Shown here: piece by piece, positions 9,601-17,406 of the stretch
How the letters are laid out: the number at the start of each line of letters is the position of its first letter
How positions within the stretch are numbered: position 1 is the stretch's first letter
DNA from: Panacagrimonas sp052386745
GTDB lineage: Bacteria; Pseudomonadota; Gammaproteobacteria; Nevskiales; Nevskiaceae
Reading direction: 5' to 3'
Assembly (NCBI GenBank): GCA_052386745.1
Contig: JBQTJW010000022.1
Coordinates: 1 to 64,000 of the forward strand
DNA length: 64,000 bases
Position numbers and translations under genes: made by a program
Notes under the pieces: generated by a model
What the model was told of the DNA's origin: nothing
The model's database searches: none
Seen by the model: only the letters and a program-made list of their open reading frames with translations

Positions 9601-10081
9601 GTTCGCCGAGGCACGCAAGCTCTATGGCGACGTCTCCGAGCTGCCCACGCCGACCTTCTTCTACGGCATGAAGGACCAGGAAGAGATCAGCGTGGACATC
9701 GACCAGGGCAAGACCCTGGTGATCCGCCTGCAAGGCCGCACCGAGATCGAGGAAGAGGGCGTGGTCAAGCTGTTCTTCGAGCTCAACGGCCAGTCGCGCC
9801 ACATCCGCGTGCCCAAGGCCGGCAGCAAGTCCGCGCAGGTGGAACGGCCCAAGGCCGACGAGAAAAACCCGCAGCACATCGGCGCGCCCATGCCCGGCAT
9901 GGTGGTGCGCGTGGCGGCGGCAGAGGGCACCGCCGTGGAAAAGGGCGAGCCGCTGGTGGTGCTCGAAGCCATGAAGATGGAAACGGTCATCGCCGCCCCG
10001 CGCGACGCGCGCATCGTGAAGGTGCACGTCAAGTCCGGCACCCCGGTGAATGCCCGGGAGCTGCTGATCGAACTGGACTGA
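6638..10081 (+). CDS. pyc: Pyruvate carboxylase, single-chain form
   Basis: Biotin-dependent conversion of pyruvate, bicarbonate and ATP to oxaloacetate. The 1147 residues hold all parts in one chain: biotin carboxylase (about 1-450; ANRGEISIRVMRAA, GGGGRGMRMIESE, EVNPRVQVEHTVTEE), carboxyltransferase (about 530-830; LLTDTTMRDAHQSL and the metal site HFHTHDTSG), the PYC-type tail and a biotinyl domain ending with EAMKMET, the biotinylated lysine. The start MPIQKLLVANRG is preceded by GGGGAG; the frame is open 23 codons further but without family similarity. It follows birA/coaX, which make its cofactor attachment enzyme and CoA. Confidence 0.95.
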   Translation: MPIQKLLVANRGEISIRVMRAAAEMRIRTVAIYAHEDRFALHRFKADESYLVGKGQKPIAAYLDIPDIIRIALEAGVDAIHPGYGFLSENPNFAEACAEAGIKFIGPTPQVLRTLGDKVAARAAAMAAKVPILPASGTLPRDVEEVKKIALDVGYPVMLKASWGGGGRGMRMIESEADLPVALESARRESLAAFGNDEGYLEKLVKRARHVEVQILGDQHGNVIHLFERDCSVQRRNQKVVEQAPAPYLTPAQRTELCDAAVRLCKSVNYSHAGTVEFLMDADTGRFYFIEVNPRVQVEHTVTEEVTGVDIVKSQIRVCNGGRIGDPDSLLPAQDAVKLDGHALQCRVTTEDPENGFTPDYGRLIAYRSPAGFGIRLDGGTSYAGAVITPYYDSLLVKVTAWAQTSDEAIARMHRALTEFRIRGLATNLMFVDNVIRHPLFRAGECTTRFIDTTPELFVFTPRKDRASKLLKFIGEVVVNGNPEMKGRKMPEGRLPAPALPPLRINTPVPAGTRDILRQLGPKGFAGWMKDQQRVLLTDTTMRDAHQSLFATRMRSKDMVAIAPYYARLAPQLFSLECWGGATFDVALRFLKEDSFERLAALRERIPNIPLQMLLRSANAVGYTNYADNVVKFFVKQAAAAGVDIFRVFDSLNWVENMRVAMDAVIESGAVCEGTLCYTGDLFDAARPKYNLKYYVDMAKQLEKAGAHILGIKDMSGVCKPRAARELVRALKQEIGIPLHFHTHDTSGIAAASVLAAVEAGCDAVDGALDSMSGLTSQPNLGSIAAALSGSERDPGIDLGALRQLSDYWEDVRTYYAPFEADIRAGTGDVYNHEMPGGQYTNLREQARALGLESRWAEVSKAYADVNQLFGDIVKVTPTSKVVGDMALFMVSHGLSAADVANPDKPVDFPESVVQLFRGELGFPADGWPAALQAKVLKGKPPLVGRPGASLKDVDLKAARAEGEKLVGYKLDDRDLSSYLMYPKVFAEFAEARKLYGDVSELPTPTFFYGMKDQEEISVDIDQGKTLVIRLQGRTEIEEEGVVKLFFELNGQSRHIRVPKAGSKSAQVERPKADEKNPQHIGAPMPGMVVRVAAAEGTAVEKGEPLVVLEAMKMETVIAAPRDARIVKVHVKSGTPVNARELLIELD

Positions 10082-10083
10082 GC

Positions 10084-10152
10084 GCCTGTGAAAAATTCGC
10101 CCACCTTCTGCGCAGCGACGCCCTCGCTACGGTGTTCGACTTTTTCACAGGC
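10084..10152. repeat. Inverted repeat after pyc
   Basis: GCCTGTGAAAAA (10084-10095) recurs as its exact complement at 10141-10152, with 45 bases between. It begins three bases after the pyc stop. There is no T-run after the right arm, so it is not a standard intrinsic terminator. It may be a small palindromic intergenic repeat. Only one copy is seen in this window. Confidence 0.6.
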
Positions 10153-10308
10153 TCTGACAACGCAGCGCCGATCGGGCGGAAAGACAATCCCCATCACAGG
10201 CACGGGTGAGCGCGGCGGGACGCGTTCCCGTCGGTGCGTCCAGCCTTGCGTCGAACCCCGCGGCCGTTCAGGCTCGCGCAAAACCAGAACGAGGAGCCCG
10301 CCTTGAAG

Positions 10309-10914
10309 ATGAAGCTGTATTGCAGCAAGACCTCGCCGTATGCCCGCAAGGTGCGCGTGGTGGCGCAGGAACTGGGGTTGGCGGACCTGATCGAGGAGAT
10401 CGCCTGCGACCCGTTCCAGCCGCTGCCGGAACTGCTGGCCTCCAACCCGCTGTCGCGCATCCCGACGCTGGTCACGGAAAAGGGCGAGGCCCTGCCCGAT
10501 TCCACGCTCATCATCGAATACCTGCAGACGCGCGGGCGCGGGCTGGAAGCGCTGCCGCGCGGCTCGCAGCGCTGGCCGGTGCTGCGCCGACAGACCATTG
10601 CCGAGGGCATCATCGACGCGGCCGTCGCCACCGTGTTCGAAACGCGGCGGCCGGAAAGCATCCGCCACGTGCCGTTCCTGGATCGCCAGGCCGATGTCAT
10701 CCGCCGCTCGGTCGCGGTACTCGATCTGGAGGCGTCAGAACTCTCCAACGAATCGCCCGGCGTGCTGGAAGTCACCGTCGGCGTGGCCCTGGCCTACCTC
10801 AACTTTCGCCTGCCATACATCGAGTGGCGCAAGGGCCACGACCCGCTGGACCGCTGGTTCAACACTTTCTCGCAGCGGCCCTCGATGCTCGCCACCGAGC
10901 CGCCCGCGGCCTGA
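10309..10914 (+). CDS. Glutathione S-transferase family protein
   Basis: 201 residues. N-terminal thioredoxin-like domain starts KLYCSKTSPYARKVRVV and includes SRIPTLVTEKG with the cis-Pro and the DSTLIIEYL glutathione-contact segment; an all-helical C-terminal domain follows (about 85-195). The ATG lies 12 bases after a GAGGAG box; a TTG two codons earlier is better spaced (6 bases) and may be the true start, adding two residues. It overlaps the NlpC/P60 gene by one base (TGATG), suggesting co-translation. Substrate unknown. Confidence 0.88.
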   Translation: MKLYCSKTSPYARKVRVVAQELGLADLIEEIACDPFQPLPELLASNPLSRIPTLVTEKGEALPDSTLIIEYLQTRGRGLEALPRGSQRWPVLRRQTIAEGIIDAAVATVFETRRPESIRHVPFLDRQADVIRRSVAVLDLEASELSNESPGVLEVTVGVALAYLNFRLPYIEWRKGHDPLDRWFNTFSQRPSMLATEPPAA

Positions 10915-11378
10915 TGCGGCGCCTGCGCGCCACGCTGCTGCTGGCGTTCGCGCTGGTCGCCGCAGGCTGCACCCATTCGCCCTACCACTCCACGCCGGAG
11001 AACGAAGCACTGCGGCGCGGCCTGGTGCTGGACGCGCTGGGCCAGATCGGCCGGCCATACCGCTACGGCGGTACCTCGCCGGATGGCTTCGATTGCAGCG
11101 GCCTGGTGCAGTACATCTTTGCGCAGCAGGGCGTGAGCCTGCCGCGCACCGCGCGCGAGCAGCACGGCGCCGGCGACGAGATCGACCTGGAAGACGCCGA
11201 ACCCGGCGACCTGCTGTTCTACAGCTTCAGCCGTCGCGGCATCGACCACGTGGCGCTCTACCTGGGCGACGGCCAGGCCGTGCACGCGCCCGCCACCGGC
11301 CGGCAGGTCATCGTCGCGCCCATCGGCAACCGCTGGTGGATGGACCGCTACGTGGACGCGGTGCGCGTCATCCGCTGA
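10914..11378 (+). CDS. NlpC/P60 cell-wall hydrolase lipoprotein
   Basis: A 154-residue lipoprotein: a short hydrophobic leader ends at AAGC with lipid-attachment Cys19. The papain-like NlpC/P60 domain has GRPYRYGGTSPDGFDCSGL with catalytic Cys61, then DHVALYLGDGQAVHAP with His112 and His124. Family members cut peptide stems of peptidoglycan, often between D-Glu and diaminopimelate. The single domain without SH3 or LysM is like the Spr/NlpC group. Start codon overlaps the GST stop. Confidence 0.9.
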   Translation: MRRLRATLLLAFALVAAGCTHSPYHSTPENEALRRGLVLDALGQIGRPYRYGGTSPDGFDCSGLVQYIFAQQGVSLPRTAREQHGAGDEIDLEDAEPGDLLFYSFSRRGIDHVALYLGDGQAVHAPATGRQVIVAPIGNRWWMDRYVDAVRVIR

Positions 11379-12106
11379 GCCGGGAGTCTCAGTCCGTCCG
11401 CAAGACTGTAGGTCAAAAAATGGTTGGAGCGACGATCTCACTTTCGACCACTTCCACCTCAGAAAACCGTTGATGTAGGACTAAGGTCTTGATCCGAAAT
11501 GCAAGCGTGCCGCCCGGCGCCGCATCAGAACGGCTATGCGATCCGGCCGGTGCTCGATCCCAGCATCCGCGACGCCGCGGAGGCGGGCCAGCTGCTCGAA
11601 GGCGACTGATCCCGCGCTGCAAATCCTCGCCCCACGCCATGGACTACGTGCGCGGCTACTATGGGCCGGCGTCCAGGGCCGCCCCACACCGATGTACGGG
11701 CGAGGCGGCGGCCACGCGCGAGCTGGCGCAATTGAAGGCGCGGGTACGCGCGGCCCTGCCCCGGGTGTGAACCTGCAGATGGGCACGGTACCGGCGACGG
11801 CCGCTTCACCGCCACGGCCACCCTGCCCCTGCGCGCGGCCGGTGTCTCGGATACCGCCCAGCTCTACGAGCTCGACCTGGAACCCGCTGCGGGGCTGCCG
11901 CATTACCTGATCCACGCCTACCCGCATCACCCGGCGCGCGTGCACCGCTTCGAGCCGGGAGCCATGGGGTGGATCTGAGCGCTTGCGCGCCCGGCGGGGG
12001 CACCTGACCGCGCGCCCCGGTAGCGCTGACGGGTGTTGAAATTGCGCAGACGCGCACCAAGCTACGACGCGCTGTTCCCTGCAACTCACCCCGCTGCGAG
12101 CTGCCC
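11379..12106 (+). pseudogene. Gene-free stretch with decayed coding remnant
   Basis: No intact gene is seen over 728 bases, yet the plus strand reads protein-like in three different frames in turn. 11499-11612 gives a 37-codon piece (NGYAIRPVLDPSIRDAAEAG). 11640-11769 reads MDYVRGYYGPASRAAPHRC and ends ELAQLKARVRAALPRV. About 11780-11978 reads GRFTATATLPLRAAGVSD, QLYELDLEPAAGLPHYLIHA and ends FEPGAMGWI before a stop. This looks like one old gene broken by frameshifts. The parent family is not recognised. The long minus-strand ORF at 11481-12089 is compositionally a shadow. Confidence 0.4.
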
Positions 12107-12997
12107 ATGATCGTCGACGCCATGCCGCGCCTGCGGCGTACCGCCCTGCTGGTCTGGAAACCGCTGAGCATCCTGTTTGTCTGGGACGTGGCGGTGACGG
12201 TCTTCTACCAGTACCTGCCCTTCACCGCGCCGGCGCTGCCGCTCACCCTGTTCGGAACCGCACTGGCTTTGTTCCTCGGTGTGCGCGACAACTCCGCCTA
12301 CCAGCGATGGTGGGAAGGGCGCGTGCTGTGGGGCGCGATGATCAATGCATCGCGCAGCCTCGCGCGCGGCGTCGTCAATTACATTCCCGACGAGCACGCG
12401 GATGCTCGCGAGGCCAAGCGCAGCATCGTGTTCCGGCAGATCGCCTACGTGCACGCCCTGAGGAGGCAGCTGCGTCGCCAGGAGGTGGACCAGGAGTTGC
12501 GCCGATTCATCATCGACGATTCCGCGGACCAGGCGCTTGAACGTGCGAATGTGGCCAACGGCCTGCTCGACGGAACCGGCAGGCGGATCGAGGCCGCGCG
12601 CCGCCGCGGCTGGATCGACTCCATGCAGCAGGCCTCGCTGGAGCGGATTCTCGTCGACATCGCCAACGCGCAGGGTGGCATGGAGCGGCTCAAGAACACG
12701 CCCCTGCCCAACCAGTACCGATTCTTCCCCAAGCTGTTCACGCGCATCTTCTGCGTGGTGCTGCCGATCGCGCTCGTAGAGACCCTGGACTACGCCACGC
12801 CCATCGGCTCCACGCTGGCCGGGCTGATGTTCCTGACGTTGCTGCAGATCGGTGACGACCTCGTGGACCCTTTCGCCAACTCGGTGCACGACGTGCCGCT
12901 CACGGCCATGCGCCGCACGATCGAGATCGACCTGCTGCAGGCCATCGGCGAAGTCGCCCCCGAACCACTGCGCCCGGTCAACGGCGTGCTCTGGTAG
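12107..12997 (+). CDS. Bestrophin-like (UPF0187/YneE) membrane channel
   Basis: 296 residues with two membrane hairpins (about 15-60 and 205-250) and a helical cytoplasmic middle. Family marks are RDNSAYQRWWEGRVLWG (about 61-77) and GDDLVDPFANSVHDVPL near the C-terminus, matching the conserved bestrophin segment after the fourth helix. Bacterial homologues form pentameric ion channels; ion selectivity varies (some pass cations), so no ion is assigned. It stands alone between the decayed region and the convergent nth gene. Confidence 0.85.
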   Translation: MIVDAMPRLRRTALLVWKPLSILFVWDVAVTVFYQYLPFTAPALPLTLFGTALALFLGVRDNSAYQRWWEGRVLWGAMINASRSLARGVVNYIPDEHADAREAKRSIVFRQIAYVHALRRQLRRQEVDQELRRFIIDDSADQALERANVANGLLDGTGRRIEAARRRGWIDSMQQASLERILVDIANAQGGMERLKNTPLPNQYRFFPKLFTRIFCVVLPIALVETLDYATPIGSTLAGLMFLTLLQIGDDLVDPFANSVHDVPLTAMRRTIEIDLLQAIGEVAPEPLRPVNGVLW

Positions 12998-13243
12998 GGC
13001 TGGCTCCTAACAAGGATTTTTTAGTGGTCGACAATGTGTTTCGTGGTACGTGGCCTCATCCGGGCGTGTCTGAATTTTTGTGTGTGAGGCGGTGATTGCC
13101 ACCTGGGTTACGCGGCCGCTCGAAAAAGCGCCCAGCGCCGGGGCCGTGATGGCTGACAAAGCCTTACGACTCCGCCGCGCACTTCGCTGCCGTGATCACC
13201 TGCCGATGCATCCTGATCTGGCTCAGGTAATTGTTGACACGGC
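12998..13243. other. Intergenic region between convergent genes
   Basis: 246 bases between the bestrophin-like gene and nth. Slightly less GC-rich than the surroundings (for example GGATTTTTTAG at 13014-13024). A 32-codon ORF from about 13149 has no recognisable features. No clear terminator hairpin is seen. Confidence 0.4.
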
Positions 13244-13915
13244 CTAATCGGCGGGTGAACTGCGCGGCTGCGCAGTCGAAGGGGTGCGTGATTTGCGGGG
13301 GTACTCGCAGAGGTCGGCGATGCCGCATTTTGGGCAGTCCGGCTTCAGCGCCTTGCACACGTAGCGTCCGTGCAGGATCAGCCAGTGGTGGGCGTCGCGC
13401 CGGAACTCATCGGCGGTGAACCGGAGCAGGCGGTCTTCCACCTCGCGCACGTTCTTCCCCGGCGCAAGGCCGGTGCGGTTGGCCACGCGGAAGATGTGCG
13501 TGTCGACCGCGATGGTGGATTCGCCGAAGGCGGTGTTCAGCACCACGTTGGCGGTCTTGCGGCCCACGCCGGGCAGACGCTCCAGCGCCTCACGCTCGCG
13601 CGGCACTTCACCGCCATGCTCGCGCAGCAGGATTTCGCACAGGGCGATGACGTTCCGGGCCTTGGTGTTGAACAGGCCGATGGTCTTGATGTGCTCGCGC
13701 AGCCCGGCTTCGCCCAGCGCCACGATCGCCGCCGGGGTGCTGGCAACGGCGTAGAGCCGGCGCGTGGCCTTGTTCACCGACACATCGGTGGCCTGCGCCG
13801 ACAGCACCACCGCCACCAGCAGTTCGAACGGGCTGCGGAATTCCAGCTCGGTGGTCGGCGCGGGATTGGCGGCGCGCAGGCGCTCGAAGATCTGGCGGCG
13901 CTTGGCGGGGTTCAC
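13244..13915 (-). CDS. nth: Endonuclease III (DNA glycosylase/AP lyase)
   Basis: Removes oxidised pyrimidines and nicks abasic sites. The 223 residues carry the helix-hairpin-helix LPGVGRKTANVVLNTAFG with catalytic Lys120, the catalytic Asp138 in IAVDTHIFRV, and the 4Fe-4S ligands Cys187, Cys194, Cys197 and Cys203 (C-x6-C-x2-C-x5-C). The start is a GTG that overlaps the rsxB stop (GTGA), so nth is translated together with rsxB as in other proteobacteria. Confidence 0.96.
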   Translation of the reverse strand: MNPAKRRQIFERLRAANPAPTTELEFRSPFELLVAVVLSAQATDVSVNKATRRLYAVASTPAAIVALGEAGLREHIKTIGLFNTKARNVIALCEILLREHGGEVPREREALERLPGVGRKTANVVLNTAFGESTIAVDTHIFRVANRTGLAPGKNVREVEDRLLRFTADEFRRDAHHWLILHGRYVCKALKPDCPKCGIADLCEYPRKSRTPSTAQPRSSPAD

Positions 13916-14538
13916 GCCGCGTTTCCCGCGCCGGGGTCGTTGGACGGGGCGCGCTTCTGCGCAAGCACCGCGGACAGTGGGTCCTGTGCCCGAAGCGCGC
14001 GCTTGCGGGCTTCCCGGGTCGCTGCTTCCTCCTGGTCCTGGCGCTCGATGCGCGTCTGGTGCGCCCGGTAGCGCGCGCGAAATCCGCTTGCCCGCTCAAA
14101 GGCAGGCGGCGCGGCCGGCGCTTCGTCCATCACGATGCAGTCCACCGGGCACACCGGCACGCACAGTTCGCAGCCGTTGCATACGTTGGCGATGACCGTG
14201 TGCATGAGGTTCATGGCGCCCACGATGGCGTCCACCGGGCAGGCCTGGATGCACTTGGTGCAGCCGATGCAGTCGCTCTCCACCACGCGCGCGACCGTCT
14301 CCACGGATTTTTCGCTGCCGCATTCCGGGTCCAGCGCCAGCACGGGCCGGCCCAGCAGGCGCGCCAGCCGTTCGATGCCCGCGGACCCGCCCGGGGGGCA
14401 ACGGTTGATTGGTGCCTCGTCGCGGGACATGGCCTCGGCGTACGGCCGGCAGGCCGGGTAGCCGCAGCGCGTGCACTGGGTCTGCGGCAGGAGCGCGTCG
14501 ATGGCATCGACCCGCGCCGATCCGGTGGCGGTGATCAC
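13912..14538 (-). CDS. rsxB: RsxB/RnfB-like ferredoxin without membrane anchor
   Basis: An Fe-S protein with three cluster sites: a four-Cys module (Cys22, 25, 30, 47; QCTRCGYPACRPYA) and two bacterial ferredoxin motifs (Cys90-93-96-100 in CIGCTKCIQACPVDA and Cys120-123-126-130 in CNGCELCVPVCPVDC). Known RnfB is membrane-tethered by an N-terminal helix; here translation most plausibly starts at a GTG (MITATGSARVDAIDAL), giving 208 soluble residues. No other rnf/rsx subunit is in the window, so it may serve a different redox partner. The 34-base gap to aguB and 4-base overlap with nth indicate one operon. Confidence 0.85.
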   Translation of the reverse strand: MITATGSARVDAIDALLPQTQCTRCGYPACRPYAEAMSRDEAPINRCPPGGSAGIERLARLLGRPVLALDPECGSEKSVETVARVVESDCIGCTKCIQACPVDAIVGAMNLMHTVIANVCNGCELCVPVCPVDCIVMDEAPAAPPAFERASGFRARYRAHQTRIERQDQEEAATREARKRALRAQDPLSAVLAQKRAPSNDPGAGNAA

Positions 14539-14572
14539 GGTCAGCGTCCAACCACTGTTCGGGACGGGAAAC

Positions 14573-15478
14573 TCAGTCCCGGAAGCGCCGGGAGAGGTCG
14601 CCGTAGGCATCCACGCGCCGATCGCGCAGGAACGGCCACCAGCGGCGCACGTTCTCGCTGCGCGCCAGGTCCACGTCCAGCACCATGACTTCGGGCGCAT
14701 CGCCAGCGGTGGCCAGGAACTCGCCCTGCGGGCCGGCAACGAAGCTGTGTCCCCAGAACTGCGCGCCGCGCGTCTGCCCACTGGGGTCCGGCTCGGCACC
14801 CACCCGATTGGCGACCAGCACCGGCAGGCCGTTGGCGACGGCGTGCGCGCGCTGGATGGTGACCCAGGCATCGCGCTGGCGCTGCTGCTCGGCCGCGTCG
14901 TCGTCGGGGTTCCAGCCGATGGCCGTGGGATACAGCAGCAGGTCGGCGCCGGCCAGCGCCATCAGGCGCGCCGCTTCCGGATACCACTGGTCCCAGCACA
15001 CCAGCAGGCCGAGCTTGCCGACGCTGGTCTGGATGGGCGCAAATCCCTCCCGCGACGAGCCGTTGGCGGCGTCGCCGGGCGTGAAGTAGAACTTCTCGTA
15101 GTAGCCCGGATCGTCCGGGATGTGCATCTTGCGGTAGGTGCCGGCAACGCTGCCGTCCTTCTCCAGCACCACCGCGGTGTTGTGGTACAGGCCCGGTGCG
15201 CGGCGCTCGAACAGCGAGCCCACCAGCACAATACCCAGTTCCCGCGCCAGCGCCCCCAGGAACTGCGTGGAGGGGCCGGGAATCGGCTCGGCCAGGTCGA
15301 ACAGGGCGGTGGACTCGTGCTGGCAGAAATAGAGCGAGGTGTGCAGTTCCTGAAGCAGCACCAGCCGGGCCCCGCGCTGGGCCGCCTCGCGGATGCCGGC
15401 CTCGGACGCCGCCAGGTTGTGCGCTCGGCTTTCCACGCAGGCCTGCTGCACCAGCCCCACTCTCAGCTTGCCGCTCAC
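14573..15478 (-). CDS. aguB: N-carbamoylputrescine amidohydrolase
   Basis: A nitrilase-superfamily enzyme converting N-carbamoylputrescine to putrescine, CO2 and ammonia. In 301 residues the Glu-Lys-Cys triad is clear: Glu44 in LLQELHTSLYFCQ, Lys117 in YRKMHIPDDPGYYEKFYF and Cys161 in LLVCWDQWYPEAAR. These surrounding residues are typical of AguB rather than beta-ureidopropionase. GTG start, four bases after the stop of the upstream hypothetical gene. The usual partner aguA (agmatine deiminase) is not adjacent. Confidence 0.92.
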   Translation of the reverse strand: MSGKLRVGLVQQACVESRAHNLAASEAGIREAAQRGARLVLLQELHTSLYFCQHESTALFDLAEPIPGPSTQFLGALARELGIVLVGSLFERRAPGLYHNTAVVLEKDGSVAGTYRKMHIPDDPGYYEKFYFTPGDAANGSSREGFAPIQTSVGKLGLLVCWDQWYPEAARLMALAGADLLLYPTAIGWNPDDDAAEQQRQRDAWVTIQRAHAVANGLPVLVANRVGAEPDPSGQTRGAQFWGHSFVAGPQGEFLATAGDAPEVMVLDVDLARSENVRRWWPFLRDRRVDAYGDLSRRFRD

Positions 15479-15482
15479 CGCA

Positions 15483-15818
15483 TCACTCCAGCAGGTTGCC
15501 GACGGCCGACGGCAGCTTGTAGCGCTTGCCCATGAACAGCTTGTCCAGCAGCAGCGTCAGCCAGGGCCGTGAACTGGAGAAGCCACGCAGGGTGGCGTAG
15601 AAGGTCTCACCTTCGCGTGACAGTTCGTAGTGCTCCACCGCCGCGCTGATGGGTTCGCGCTCGCCCTTGAGCAGCGCACGCAAGGAGATGCGGGCGTTCT
15701 CGCTTTCCACCGTGCAGTCCAGCACTTCGCCGAATTCGCTCAGGGTGTCGTTGAGGTAGTGCTTCAGGGCGATGCCCAGGGCACCGTCCTTCAGGCTCTT
15801 GGCAAATTTTCCAAACAT
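15483..15818 (-). CDS. Conserved-looking hypothetical protein, 111 residues
   Basis: Not assigned to a known family. A small soluble protein, with an amphipathic N-terminus (MFGKFAKSLKDGALGIALKH), a middle likely made of strands (VLDCTVESENARISLRALLK) and a C-terminus KRYKLPSAVGNLLE. No signal peptide or membrane segment. It has a strong GGAGGAAGC box before the ATG and is the first gene of the run hypothetical-aguB-rsxB-nth, so it is almost certainly real. The alternating pattern could fit a lipid- or ligand-binding beta sheet, but this is a guess. Confidence 0.75.
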   Translation of the reverse strand: MFGKFAKSLKDGALGIALKHYLNDTLSEFGEVLDCTVESENARISLRALLKGEREPISAAVEHYELSREGETFYATLRGFSSSRPWLTLLLDKLFMGKRYKLPSAVGNLLE

Positions 15819-15896
15819 GCTTCCTCCGGCATTTTTGTTGAGCCCCGCGCGTGCAACGCCGCCTCGCTGAAATGCTCGGGCGAGAGGCGGACGGGC

Positions 15897-17324
15897 CTAG
15901 AGTATGTCGGAAGCATGCGCGGCCAAGCGGGACCGCTCGCCGCGCGCCAGGGTCACGTGCCCGCCGTGCTGCCAGCCACGAAAGCGATCGACCACGTAGG
16001 TGAGACCAGACGTGGTTTCCGACAGGTACGGCGTGTCGATCTGCGAGAGGTTGCCCAGGCACACGATCTTGGAACCCGGCCCGCAACGCGTGACCAGGGT
16101 CTTCATCTGCTTGGCGGTGAGGTTCTGCGCCTCGTCCAGGATGATGAAGCGGTTGAGAAACGTCCGCCCGCGCATGAAGTTGAGCGACCGGATCTTGATG
16201 CGCTTGGACAGCAGGTCATTGGTGGCCGCGCGCTCCCAGTCGCCGGAGTGGCCGTTCTGGGTGAGCACTTCGAGGTTGTCCATGAGCGCGCCCATCCAGG
16301 GCGTCATCTTTTCCTCCTCGGTGCCGGGCAGAAAGCCGATGTCCTCGCCCAGCGGCACGGTCACGCGCGTCATGATGATCTCGCGGTAGCGCGGCTCGTC
16401 CAGCACCTGGGCCAGGCCGGCGGCCAGCGTGAGCAGGGTCTTGCCGGTGCCGGCCGTGCCGAGCACGGTAACGAAGTCGATCTCCGGGTCCAGCAGCAGG
16501 TTCAGCGCAAAGTTCTGCTCGCGGTTCTTGGCGTGGATGCCCCACACCGGCGCCTTGTTGGCGCGGTAGTCGCGGATCACGCGCAGGGTGGCGCCGTCGC
16601 CGTCCAGGCTCTGCACCACCAGTTCCAGGCCGCGCTCGCGGTCGGCGTCCGGCAGGTACAGGAACTGGTTGGGGTACAGGTCCTTCACGCTCGGGCCGCG
16701 CACGCGGTAGCAGGCGCGTCCTCGGTCGTCCTGCCAGCTTTCCATCTTTTCGCCGTGGGCGTCCCAGAAGTTCTCCGGCAGCTCGGCGTAGCCGGTGGGA
16801 AGAAGGTCCGCGTCCTCCAGGACCTGGTCGTTGTGGTAGTCCTCGGTGTGGACGCCGACGATCGTGGCCTTGATGCGAAGGTTGATGTCCTTGCTGACCA
16901 GGGTGACGCGCCGTCCCATGTGCTGGCCCTGCAGCGACAGGGCGCTGAGCAGGATGGCGTTGTCCGGCTTGTTGCCCGGGAGGATGCCGGGCAGCGTGCT
17001 GTCGGTGGGCCGCGTCTGGAAGAACAGCCGCCCGCTGGCGGGCTGGCCGTGGCGCCCACTGCTCGGCGGCCCCTTGCGCAGCATCGCCGTGGGCAGCGGC
17101 AGGCCCTTCTCGATCTGGCCGTGGTCCTTGTCGGCGATCAGGTCGTCCAGCAGGCGGCTGACCTGGCGCGCGGTGCGGGCCGGTTCGCTGGTGCCCTTCT
17201 TGAGGCCGTCCAGTTCCTCCAGCACGACCATGGGAATGAACAGATCGTGTTCTTCGAAGCGGAACAGGCAGGTGGAGTCGTGCATCAGCACGTTGGTGTC
17301 CAGCACGAAGATCTTTTTCTTCAC
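15897..17324 (-). CDS. PhoH-type ATPase with N-terminal PIN domain
   Basis: 475 residues. The PIN nuclease domain (about 1-150) starts KKKIFVLDTNVLMHDSTCLF with metal-binding Asp, then DGLKKG and NAILLSAL. A linker leads to the PhoH ATPase (about 235-460): Walker A GTAGTGKTLLTLA, Walker B RFIILDEAQNLT and LGNLSQIDTPYL. PhoH2-type relatives couple RNA unwinding with PIN RNase activity. The GTG at 17324 gives MKKKIFVLD, matching family N-termini; the frame is open to a TTG at 17384. It lies beside bcp and gcvR in the same direction. Confidence 0.88.
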   Translation of the reverse strand: MKKKIFVLDTNVLMHDSTCLFRFEEHDLFIPMVVLEELDGLKKGTSEPARTARQVSRLLDDLIADKDHGQIEKGLPLPTAMLRKGPPSSGRHGQPASGRLFFQTRPTDSTLPGILPGNKPDNAILLSALSLQGQHMGRRVTLVSKDINLRIKATIVGVHTEDYHNDQVLEDADLLPTGYAELPENFWDAHGEKMESWQDDRGRACYRVRGPSVKDLYPNQFLYLPDADRERGLELVVQSLDGDGATLRVIRDYRANKAPVWGIHAKNREQNFALNLLLDPEIDFVTVLGTAGTGKTLLTLAAGLAQVLDEPRYREIIMTRVTVPLGEDIGFLPGTEEEKMTPWMGALMDNLEVLTQNGHSGDWERAATNDLLSKRIKIRSLNFMRGRTFLNRFIILDEAQNLTAKQMKTLVTRCGPGSKIVCLGNLSQIDTPYLSETTSGLTYVVDRFRGWQHGGHVTLARGERSRLAAHASDIL

Positions 17325-17406
17325 GGCGTCCCAGGAGGAGTGAGATGACGGGGCGAATCCGGCCGCGGCAGCGTCCGGGTGCAAGACGGTTGGCGGGCGC
17401 TGAAGA

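Noticed and set aside
6536..10027. 1163-codon minus-strand ORF opposite pyc, and similar long antisense ORFs opposite htpG, LTA-synthase and ybbP genes
   Set aside because: They are His/Arg/Gly-rich mirror frames of high-GC genes, without family motifs; the plus-strand genes are certain.
13149..13247. Short ORF upstream of the nth 3' end as a transposase remnant
   Set aside because: Only about 32 codons, no recognisable transposase motif and no flanking inverted repeats.
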